From Oscillospiraceae bacterium (GTDB lineage Bacteria; Bacillota; Clostridia; Oscillospirales; Oscillospiraceae), in assembly GCA_015068135.1 (NCBI GenBank), contig SVLB01000010.1:1-62029 (forward strand): a DNA stretch of 62,029 bases. The letters run 5' to 3'. Positions 17,146-24,172 of the stretch are shown here, piece after piece. How positions within the stretch are numbered: position 1 is the first letter of the stretch; the number at the start of each line of letters is the position of its first letter. The translations under genes and the position numbers were made by a program. The notes beneath the pieces were generated by a model. The model saw only the letters and a list, made by a program, of their open reading frames with translations. It did not search any database and had not been told where the DNA came from.

Positions 17146-17174
17146 TTGCAATTATGCCAACAATATGCTATATT
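17146..17174 (+). promoter_or_regulatory. Promoter of the sugar-kinase-like gene
   Basis: TTGCAA (17146-17151), 17-bp spacer, TATATT (17169-17174), 29 bases before the ATG of the gene at 17203. Confidence 0.65.
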
Positions 17175-17202
17175 GTAAAAAAATACGTTTCGAGGTGCGT
17201 AT

Positions 17203-18273
17203 ATGTCTGCTTCTGCTCAAGCTCTTGCCTTTCAGATCACCGGCCAGCCGGTCTCCTGCGACCGGTGCGGCTCCGGTCATATCAATAATACCTTCCTGGT
17301 CACCACAGATACCGGTCATAAATACGTCATGCAAAGGATCAACAAGTATGTGTTCAAAGAGCCGGTGAAGGTCATGGCCAATATTGCCGCCGTGACCGAG
17401 CATTTGCGAAAAAAGGTCTCCGATCCCCGGGGCGCTCTCCACTTTATCCCCACCCACGACGGCTCCTATACCCATCAGGACGGCCAAGGGGAGTACTGGC
17501 GGGTTTATGAGTTTGTGGACGGCTTCTGCCTGGATGCCCCGGAATCGGACCGGGACTTTTACGAAAGCGCCCTGGCCTTCGGTCAGTTCCAGGCCCTTTT
17601 GGCAGACTTCCCTGCCCACACCCTTTACGAGACCATTCCCAACTTCCATAACACCGTGGACAGATACCGCCAACTCAACGAAGCCATTGCCCAAAACAGT
17701 GCCGACAGAGCCGCCTGTGTAAAAGAGGAGATCACCTGCGCCATGGGCTTTGAGGAGATGGCCTGCCGACTCCAGCATATGCTGGAGGAAAACAAGCTTC
17801 CTCTGCGGGTCACCCATAACGACACCAAGCTTAACAATGTGCTTTTGGATCCTGTGACCCGGAAGCATCTCTGCGTTTTGGACCTGGACACTGTCATGCC
17901 CGGACTTTCCGTCCACGACTTTGGAGACTCCATCCGCTTCGGTGCCGCCACCGCGGCAGAGGACGCCCCGGACCCTTCCCAAATGAAGCTGGATCTTTCC
18001 CTGTTCCGGATCTATACTCAGGGCTTTTTAGAGGCTGCCACCGGTCTGACCCCCCTGGAGGTGGAAATGCTGCCTATGGGTGCTTTTACCATGACTGTAG
18101 AGGTGGGCATCCGCTTTTTGGCTGACTATCTCAACGGGGATGTATATTTCAAGACCGCATACCCGGAGCATAACCTGGTCCGCGCCCGCACCCAGCTGGC
18201 TTTGGCGGCTGATATGCTGAAAAACTGGGAGCAGATGGAACAGACCGTCCGGGAGCTTTCCGCCACTGTATAA
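17203..18273 (+). CDS. APH/choline-kinase-fold phosphotransferase, N-acetylhexosamine 1-kinase (NahK)-like
   Basis: A 356-residue cytoplasmic kinase of the aminoglycoside phosphotransferase fold. The catalytic loop THNDTKLNNVLL places the base at Asp207, and VLDLDTVMPG puts metal-binding acids at about 227-229; the GSGHINNTF segment near residue 23 binds nucleotide. Length and the positions of these acids are very close to bifidobacterial NahK, which phosphorylates GlcNAc/GalNAc at C1 in the lacto-N-biose pathway. It stands alone between two terminators, divergent from a ceramidase-family gene. A role in salvaging amino sugars is inferred; antibiotic modification is unlikely. Confidence 0.8.
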   Translation: MSASAQALAFQITGQPVSCDRCGSGHINNTFLVTTDTGHKYVMQRINKYVFKEPVKVMANIAAVTEHLRKKVSDPRGALHFIPTHDGSYTHQDGQGEYWRVYEFVDGFCLDAPESDRDFYESALAFGQFQALLADFPAHTLYETIPNFHNTVDRYRQLNEAIAQNSADRAACVKEEITCAMGFEEMACRLQHMLEENKLPLRVTHNDTKLNNVLLDPVTRKHLCVLDLDTVMPGLSVHDFGDSIRFGAATAAEDAPDPSQMKLDLSLFRIYTQGFLEAATGLTPLEVEMLPMGAFTMTVEVGIRFLADYLNGDVYFKTAYPEHNLVRARTQLALAADMLKNWEQMEQTVRELSATV

Positions 18274-18284
18274 GAAAATATCTT

Positions 18285-18315
18285 GCCGGGCAGGGTTGTC
18301 CTGCCCGGCTTTTTG
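18285..18315 (+). terminator. Rho-independent terminator
   Basis: Stem GCCGGGCAGG/CCTGCCCGGC followed by TTTTT, just after the kinase-like gene. Confidence 0.85.
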
Positions 18316-18353
18316 TGATACAATCCGTCCATCATCATTTTTCGAGGTTTTTT

Positions 18354-19736
18354 ATGAAGAATCGCTTCATTGGCGACAGAGCCTTCTACCGAAGGGTCTT
18401 TCTCATTGCCATTCCCATTATCATCCAAAACGGCATCACCCATTTTGTCACTCTTTTGGACAACATCATGGTGGGCCAGCTGGGCGACACCCAAATGAGC
18501 GGTGTGTCCGTAGTCAACCAGTTCATTTTCATTTTTAATCTGTGCATCTTCGGTGCCAACTCCGGGCCGGGCATCTTCACTGCCCAGTTTTTCGGCTCCG
18601 GGGACCACGCAGGTGTACGCCACAGCTTCCGGTTTAAGTTTTTGGCCTGCAGCTTCATTGGCATTGCCGGTGTGCTCCTGTTTATCCCCCTGGGGGATAC
18701 CTTGATCAGTACCTTCCTCCAGGGCGAAGGCACAGTCCAGCAGATCGCCCAGACAAAGGCCTTTGGCAGGGAGTATCTGCATATGAGCCTTTGGGGTCTG
18801 TTCCCCTTCGCCATCTCCAATGTCTATTGCTCCACCCTGCGGGAGTGCGGACAGACCCGGATCCCCATGCTGGCAGGCATCAGCGCTGTGCTCACAAATC
18901 TGGCTTTGAACTGGGTCCTGATCTTCGGAAACCTGGGTATGCCTACTATGGGTGTCCGGGGCGCGGCTTTGGCTACGGTGGTCTCCCGGTATGTGGAGCT
19001 TGCCATTGTAGTGCTTTGGACCCATCGGCATAAGAAGGACTACCCCTTTATCCAGGGCGCGTACCGGTCCATGCACATTCCCGGCGTGCTTCTTAAGCGC
19101 ATTACCCTGAAGGGAATGCCTCTGCTTCTGAACGAGCTCGTGTGGGCCATGGGCATCACCATGCTCAATCAGTGCTACTCCACCTGCGGTTTCCATGTGG
19201 TCAGCGCTACCAACATCACCAGCACCATTTCCAATCTGGCCTCGGTGGTGACCATGGCTTTAGGCAACACCGTTGGTATCCTCATCGGTCAGCTTTTGGG
19301 CTCCGGTGCATCGGAGCAGACTGTCCGGGACAGCAATCGCAAGCTCACTGCCCTGTCAGTCGCCCTGGGCTTCCTGTTTGGCGGGTTGCTCATCGCCATC
19401 GCCGGGGTCTTCCCGAAGCTTTACAATGTCAGCCCGGATGTGCGGACTCTGTCCACCCAGCTGATTTTGGTGATCGCCTGTATGAAGCCCTTCCACACCT
19501 ATATGTACTCCGGCTATTTCACCCTGCGCTCCGGTGGAAAATCCTTCATCACCTTTTTGTATGACGGCGGCTTTCTGTGGGCATTCACCGTTCCTTTGGC
19601 TTACATCCTCAGCCGGTTCACCGATATCGGCATCCTGCCCCTGTATATTCTGTGCCAGCTGCCGGACATCGCCAAATGCCTTATGGGCTATATCCTGATC
19701 CGTAAAGGCAGCTGGATCCAAAACCTGACGAAATAA
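18354..19736 (+). CDS. MATE-family multidrug/cation exporter
   Basis: A 460-residue integral membrane protein with about twelve hydrophobic helices and MATE signatures (IPIIIQNGITHFVTLLDNIM, GQLGDTQMSGVS, KGMPLLLNELVWA). Start ATG 18354 follows CGAGG; the longer frame begins inside the preceding terminator. It likely exports cationic compounds by sodium or proton antiport. A second, different MATE gene is at 50155. Confidence 0.88.
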   Translation: MKNRFIGDRAFYRRVFLIAIPIIIQNGITHFVTLLDNIMVGQLGDTQMSGVSVVNQFIFIFNLCIFGANSGPGIFTAQFFGSGDHAGVRHSFRFKFLACSFIGIAGVLLFIPLGDTLISTFLQGEGTVQQIAQTKAFGREYLHMSLWGLFPFAISNVYCSTLRECGQTRIPMLAGISAVLTNLALNWVLIFGNLGMPTMGVRGAALATVVSRYVELAIVVLWTHRHKKDYPFIQGAYRSMHIPGVLLKRITLKGMPLLLNELVWAMGITMLNQCYSTCGFHVVSATNITSTISNLASVVTMALGNTVGILIGQLLGSGASEQTVRDSNRKLTALSVALGFLFGGLLIAIAGVFPKLYNVSPDVRTLSTQLILVIACMKPFHTYMYSGYFTLRSGGKSFITFLYDGGFLWAFTVPLAYILSRFTDIGILPLYILCQLPDIAKCLMGYILIRKGSWIQNLTK

Positions 19737-19792
19737 AGTACCATTGCTGTAAAAATTTTCCTGATGGGCATCCATAGGATGCGTTATGATAT

Positions 19793-19828
19793 AACACATC
19801 CACCAGCGTAGCCGGTGGATGTGTTTTT
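19793..19828. terminator. Terminator hairpin, left copy
   Basis: Stem ACACATCCACC/GGTGGATGTGT with T tail. The whole 36-bp unit is repeated at 20087-20122 on the other side of a 256-bp element. It terminates the MATE gene. Confidence 0.8.
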
Positions 19829-20084
19829 CAGAGTGTCAAAAAAGCCGCAAACCGTCAAAATATGTGTCAATGGTAATAGAAGGCAGCGTCATTGCGAGGC
19901 CACTTGTGGCCGTGGCAATCCGTTCTTCTTAAGACCCAGAAAGGCTTGCTACGCAAGATATTTTGACTTACTGCGCAAACCGGACTCTACCGTACCTATG
20001 TACGCCGACGAGTCCGGTTTGCTTGTCTTTGCGGCTCCTTTGACCTCTGCCAGCTTGTCAAAAAAGAGTTTTTTGACAAGCTGA
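19829..20084 (+). repeat. 256-bp structured intergenic repeat, copy 1
   Basis: One of three near-identical 256-bp copies (others at 28692-28947, reversed, and 33520-33775). The ends are CAGAGTGTCAAA and GACAAGCTGA. Internal pairings: GTCAAAAAAGCCGCAAA with TTTGCGGCTCCTTTGAC; GTCAAAATAT with ATATTTTGAC; GGCCACTTGTGGCC; GCAAACCGGACTC with GAGTCCGGTTTGC; and a 15-bp perfect terminal hairpin CAGCTTGTCAAAAAA/TTTTTTGACAAGCTG. It contains a CGTCATTGCGAGG...GTGGCAATCCG motif of the kind seen in widespread bacterial intergenic repeats. No coding frame is credible. It fills most of the 397-bp gap between two convergent genes. Confidence 0.9.
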
Positions 20085-20086
20085 AA

Positions 20087-20122
20087 AACACATCCACCAG
20101 CGTAGCCGGTGGATGTGTTTTT
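20087..20122. terminator. Terminator hairpin, right copy
   Basis: Same stem, loop and T tail as 19793-19828. It serves the convergent ceramidase gene, which ends at 20134. Confidence 0.8.
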
Positions 20123-20133
20123 ACGTATTTCTT

Positions 20134-21639
20134 TTACTCAGCAGCCTGCAGTTCGCCCAGCATCTCCAGGAAGGTATCCCGGATGGTCTCGCCGGTGCCG
20201 GGGATGGTCCAGCTGCAGTCGGTCTCGTAGCAGGTGTACTCCCAGCCGTAGGCGGAGGGGATGTAGCCACGGTAGCCGTTGGAGTAGCCGAAGAACATGG
20301 TCATGGGATAGGGAGTCTTCTCCTCCAGCTGCTCCGTCAGGGTATCAAACAGCTCATTGGGGGCTGTTACCACAGCAAACTCCTCACCGATGGCAATGGC
20401 ATCCAGCTCGATATCCGTGGTCTCACCACGGCTGTAGTTGGACACGATGGCGCCGGCATGGATGGAGCTGCGGATGCCGTAAGGCAGGCCGGCATCTCTG
20501 ACCGCATTGTAGTCACCGGTAGCCTGGAACATCGCCTGCAGCTCCTTGGCCTTGTAGAACACATGGTCCATGGTGTGATTCACAGGCTGATCCAGCACGA
20601 TCTGCTTGGTAGTGATGGGTCCGGTCTCGATCTTGCGCATATTGTTCTCCAGGCCCTCCAAAGCATGCTCAGCCAGCATATGACCGTGCTCGAACATATC
20701 GGTGGTACGCATCTCTGTGGTGATACGGCTCTTGGAGTTAAGGTTGCCGCAGGCACCGTTAAAGTAGGCAAAGTGGCAATCCGTCAGCATTTCCATGCTC
20801 CGCCGGAAGCCGCCGGGGAAGTCCGGGGAAATGCTTTCCGGGTCAGAACTTGCCGTACTGTTGGGGTGCGCGCGCCAGTTGGCAATGATCACATCCTTGC
20901 CACCGGTACGGGTGAACTTCAGAAGGTGCATAGTGGGGTCGGCATCCGTAGCGTGCTTGGTGGTCTCATTATAAGTAGCTGTGCCGAAGTGGTCACCGAA
21001 GAACTGCTTTTCACCGTTCTCGTCAATGTACTCGTAATGCTTGACGAAATTCAGGCTTTCCGTCTCCACAGAGCCCACATACATTTCCGCGGGCTTCAGA
21101 TCCTGAATGGCCTCCAGGCATACACTCAGAAGGCGGGGATTGAGGTACTCCTTGTACTGTTCGATCTGGGCATTGTTATGCTTATGCAGATCAGGACCGG
21201 AGTGGGTATGGGTGCCGTGGAAGATGATACGGGATTCCGGGATACCTGTCTGCATACTCACCAGGGGACGCACTGCCTCCACCGTAACATTGGAAGCACG
21301 CTGCAGGTCAATCGTCATCCAGATCACCGCGGTGCCCTGACCGTCGGCAATGGCAATAGCCGTGGCGTACAGATTGTCAAGAATATTTTTGGAAATACGT
21401 GCTGTGGTAGAGCCCGCCAGAGGCACAGAGGTCTGGGGGGTGATATCGATGCGGGCATAGCCAACGGAAAATTCGCTGACTGTGTTCAGCTTTTCCACCG
21501 CACTGACTGCCGCAGGCGTGGTGGGATTCGCCGCTGTGGTGCCGGGAGTGGTCTGACTTTGCTCCTTGTCACCGCCGCCGCAGGCACAAAGACCCAGGAC
21601 CATAGCGATCAGAAGCAGCACAGAGATACATTTTTTCAT
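20134..21639 (-). CDS. Neutral/alkaline ceramidase-family lipoprotein (copy 2)
   Basis: A 501-residue lipoprotein with lipobox LCAC (Cys20) and a Thr-rich linker. It is very similar to the gene at 15466 throughout: SVGYARIDITPQTSVPLAGS, GTHTHSGPD, NWRAHPN, PNELFDT, FGYSNGYRGYIPSAYG. Putative zinc ligands are all kept. The active-site Ser segment reads GACGNLNSKS, again with Asn at the serine place by eye. The two genes are 3.2 kb apart with unrelated genes between them, so they are old paralogues or a duplication later split. The likely role is outside-cell hydrolysis of an amide-containing lipid; substrate unknown. Confidence 0.85.
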   Translation of the reverse strand: MKKCISVLLLIAMVLGLCACGGGDKEQSQTTPGTTAANPTTPAAVSAVEKLNTVSEFSVGYARIDITPQTSVPLAGSTTARISKNILDNLYATAIAIADGQGTAVIWMTIDLQRASNVTVEAVRPLVSMQTGIPESRIIFHGTHTHSGPDLHKHNNAQIEQYKEYLNPRLLSVCLEAIQDLKPAEMYVGSVETESLNFVKHYEYIDENGEKQFFGDHFGTATYNETTKHATDADPTMHLLKFTRTGGKDVIIANWRAHPNSTASSDPESISPDFPGGFRRSMEMLTDCHFAYFNGACGNLNSKSRITTEMRTTDMFEHGHMLAEHALEGLENNMRKIETGPITTKQIVLDQPVNHTMDHVFYKAKELQAMFQATGDYNAVRDAGLPYGIRSSIHAGAIVSNYSRGETTDIELDAIAIGEEFAVVTAPNELFDTLTEQLEEKTPYPMTMFFGYSNGYRGYIPSAYGWEYTCYETDCSWTIPGTGETIRDTFLEMLGELQAAE

Positions 21640-21688
21640 TTCGTTTGCTCCTTTCTTTGAAACACCGGAATGATTCCTTAGTCAGAAC

Positions 21689-21717
21689 ATTATAGCATTC
21701 CCGAAGGTAAATTACAA
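21689..21717 (-). promoter_or_regulatory. Promoter of ceramidase copy 2
   Basis: Minus strand TTGTAA (21712-21717), 17-bp spacer, extended TGCTATAAT (-10 at 21689-21694). The same -10 extension as copy 1 suggests a shared type of control. Confidence 0.65.
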
Positions 21718-21748
21718 CATTTTTTCTTCCTGCTCTCAGAGAATTTTG

Positions 21749-23305
21749 TTAAATTTTATAAAATTTTAATTCCGTGACCTGGGGTGCCACATAGCTGACC
21801 GCGTTCACACTGCCGTCTTCTGCCCGGCTGAACACATAGCCGCAGCCATCACTGCCCATGGAACCGTAGCAGAAGGTATCGGGCTTGATCAGATGCAATT
21901 CCAGCTTCCCTCCGTCGGGCGCTGTCATGATCAGCTGTCCGTTCTCATTGGTCACCCGGATGGTGCCCATGGTTTCTTCGGAATAGAAGGTCCCGGTATA
22001 GGCCTGCGGATCCTCCGGCAGAGCAGTCAGGCGGCTGAAGGTCGCCACAGCCCCCTCCTGCTTCACGGTCAATTCCTCGCCGAAGGCAAAGAGAATATCT
22101 CTGCGGCCCATTTTATACAGGTTATCTCCCAAATGGGTCAGAGGTGCCCACGCGCCCAGAAAGCGCACGAAAGCCTTTCCGGCTTCTACCTTGATCTGGA
22201 GGCGTTTTCCGGTCTTTGCGCTGTAATAATACCCGGAAACCGGCTGGCCCTCGCCCCGGTATTCCTCCATATCCCCGATCTTTCGTTCCGGCAGGCCCAG
22301 CACCACCCGGGCCACATCCCGTCCGGCAGTCTCAATGGGGATATTATAGGTATTGGTATTCACCGCAATGATCAGCTCATCATCAGGGAAGATCACGGAA
22401 AATGCCCGGTAACCGCCGTTGACACCGCCGTGATGGTAGTATTTGTGTCCCAAAAGCTCATTGATCCGCACGCCGCAGGCGTAATTGGTCACCGTGCCGT
22501 CTGCCAGAGGGGGGATCTGCAGATACACGGATTCCATAAGTTCCTTGCTCACCAGTGTGGGATTTACATACTGGGGCATGAATTTTACCAGATCCCGGGC
22601 AGTACTGCGCAGACCGCCGCTTCCGTAGGTGCAGGGCTCCGTCTGAACCAGGATGTAGTCGGTGCCGTTATCGTGGTGGCCCTTGACGGCATTGGGGATC
22701 ACCAGATCCGGGCGGTCCCGGAACCGGGAATGGGTCATGCCCAAAGGCTTAAAAATATTCTCCTGGGCAAACTCGTTGAGGGTCATACCGGTGAGCCGCT
22801 CCACGATCACTGCCAGCAGTACATATCCGGAATTGCTGTAGCTAAACCGGGTACCGGGGGTAAAGTTCAGGGATTTCTGCCGGGAAAGAAGCTTTACAAT
22901 CAGCGGTACCGTGGTGACCTCTCCCGGCTTCCGGTCGTAGAGCGCTGTCAGTGCATAGCATTCCCGGATGCCGCTGGTATGGTGGAGCATATGGCTGATG
23001 GTCACAGGCTCCGGAAACTGTACCACATCCGGCAAATACTTGCGGATATCATCCTCGATATTCAAAAGCCCCCGTTCCTGCAGGATCATAATGGACATAG
23101 CCGTGATCTGTTTGGACACAGAGGCCACAGAGAAGACAGATTCCTGGGTAATGGGCTCCTTGGTTTCGGCATTGGCATAGCAGTAGCACTGCTCATACAC
23201 CGTTTCGCCCTTGTGGACCACTACCAGCTGTCCGCCGGCGCCCTGATGGTCCACCCAAAGCTTAAAAATATCGTCAATCTTTTGCTTTTGCTGATCGGTT
23301 AACAT
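21749..23305 (-). CDS. Serine hydrolase, beta-lactamase class C / penicillin-binding fold
   Basis: A 518-residue protein. SVSK (Ser62, Lys65) and YSN (Tyr156, Asn158) are the nucleophile and second active-site motifs of the class C beta-lactamase/D-peptidase family, and HHGGVNGG resembles the third. About 170 C-terminal residues form a beta-rich extension, common in esterase/peptidase members. No signal peptide is seen, so it appears cytoplasmic, unusual for a beta-lactamase. It is probably an esterase or D-amino-acid amidase rather than a resistance enzyme. Confidence 0.8.
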   Translation of the reverse strand: MLTDQQKQKIDDIFKLWVDHQGAGGQLVVVHKGETVYEQCYCYANAETKEPITQESVFSVASVSKQITAMSIMILQERGLLNIEDDIRKYLPDVVQFPEPVTISHMLHHTSGIRECYALTALYDRKPGEVTTVPLIVKLLSRQKSLNFTPGTRFSYSNSGYVLLAVIVERLTGMTLNEFAQENIFKPLGMTHSRFRDRPDLVIPNAVKGHHDNGTDYILVQTEPCTYGSGGLRSTARDLVKFMPQYVNPTLVSKELMESVYLQIPPLADGTVTNYACGVRINELLGHKYYHHGGVNGGYRAFSVIFPDDELIIAVNTNTYNIPIETAGRDVARVVLGLPERKIGDMEEYRGEGQPVSGYYYSAKTGKRLQIKVEAGKAFVRFLGAWAPLTHLGDNLYKMGRRDILFAFGEELTVKQEGAVATFSRLTALPEDPQAYTGTFYSEETMGTIRVTNENGQLIMTAPDGGKLELHLIKPDTFCYGSMGSDGCGYVFSRAEDGSVNAVSYVAPQVTELKFYKI

Positions 23306-23356
23306 AACATCTCCTCCATTGCGGTGTTTCTGTTTCCGATGGCATCATAGCACAGA

Positions 23357-23881
23357 TCACTTCTTTTTACAATCCTCAGATCGTTCCACCCGGTCAATTA
23401 TATAAGACAGCAGGTCCTCTTTACTCTGCAGCTCCAACACATATTGGAATTCATCATAAAGGATCTGTTCGGCATCCTTAAAAAACCGCTCATCGGTCAT
23501 ACGCAGATGCTTTCCCATGGCCTCCCGCTCCTTTTTCTGGGCGTAAATGGCCTTGATCATCCGAATCAATTCCAAATGATCGCCCCGAGTCAGGGCCTGT
23601 TTGTACAGTTCCTTTCGGTCACTCTCATTTTCAATCCAGGAAGCGCTTTCTTCCGGCATGGAATCAATGAGTCCATGGATCTGCTCCACAGTCAGCAGCT
23701 TGCGCATTTTCGCAAGAACATGGGCATTGTCCGTGGGTGCGTAGATGGTAGCCCCTTTTTCATTCACGGGCTTTAATATGTAATAGCAGCGTTTTACACC
23801 GCTCATCACCTTTTCTTCCGTTCCTATGATCCGGCAAACCCCCTGAGTCCCGTATACGATCACATCATTCACCTGAAACAC
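23357..23881 (-). CDS. CarD-family transcriptional regulator
   Basis: A 174-residue protein starting with the CarD/CdnL RNA-polymerase-interacting domain (FQVNDVIVYGTQGVCRIIG), followed by a helical DNA-binding half. GTG at 23881 is chosen because GGGGAGGA lies just upstream; the longer frame would translate through this ribosome site. CarD proteins stabilise open promoter complexes. It is a single gene, divergent from the GTPase-nuclease gene. Confidence 0.85.
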   Translation of the reverse strand: MFQVNDVIVYGTQGVCRIIGTEEKVMSGVKRCYYILKPVNEKGATIYAPTDNAHVLAKMRKLLTVEQIHGLIDSMPEESASWIENESDRKELYKQALTRGDHLELIRMIKAIYAQKKEREAMGKHLRMTDERFFKDAEQILYDEFQYVLELQSKEDLLSYIIDRVERSEDCKKK

Positions 23882-24111
23882 AGCCGCTATCCTCCCCACT
23901 GTATTGGTTTTTCCTCTTTTATTATAGCTTTTGGATTTTCAAATTTCAAAAGGGGATTTTCCTTAAAAATACTATAAAAACCGCATTTTCCATGCGCATT
24001 CTGCCCAAGTGCCTCCATCGTCAGCAGCCCCGTTATGGTTATGAAAATGCTCATGAGGGGACATCCGCAGAGCGGCGGGGCAGACCCCTGCCCTTGTATC
24101 TCAATATTCTA

Positions 24112-24140
24112 TTGCCCCTCTTGCCCTTGTGTGGTATAAT
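24112..24140 (+). promoter_or_regulatory. Promoter of the GTPase-nuclease fusion operon
   Basis: TTGCCC (24112-24117), 17-bp spacer, TATAAT (24135-24140). The leader to the GTG start is only about 25 bases, so a long attenuator like those of tetM genes is absent. Confidence 0.65.
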
Positions 24141-24172
24141 GGTAGTAACTTTTGAGGAAAGGGCGTGTTTCC

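Noticed and set aside
21749..23305. Calling the SxxK serine hydrolase a beta-lactamase resistance gene
   Set aside because: No signal peptide and a long C-terminal beta-domain; the fold is shared with esterases and peptidases.
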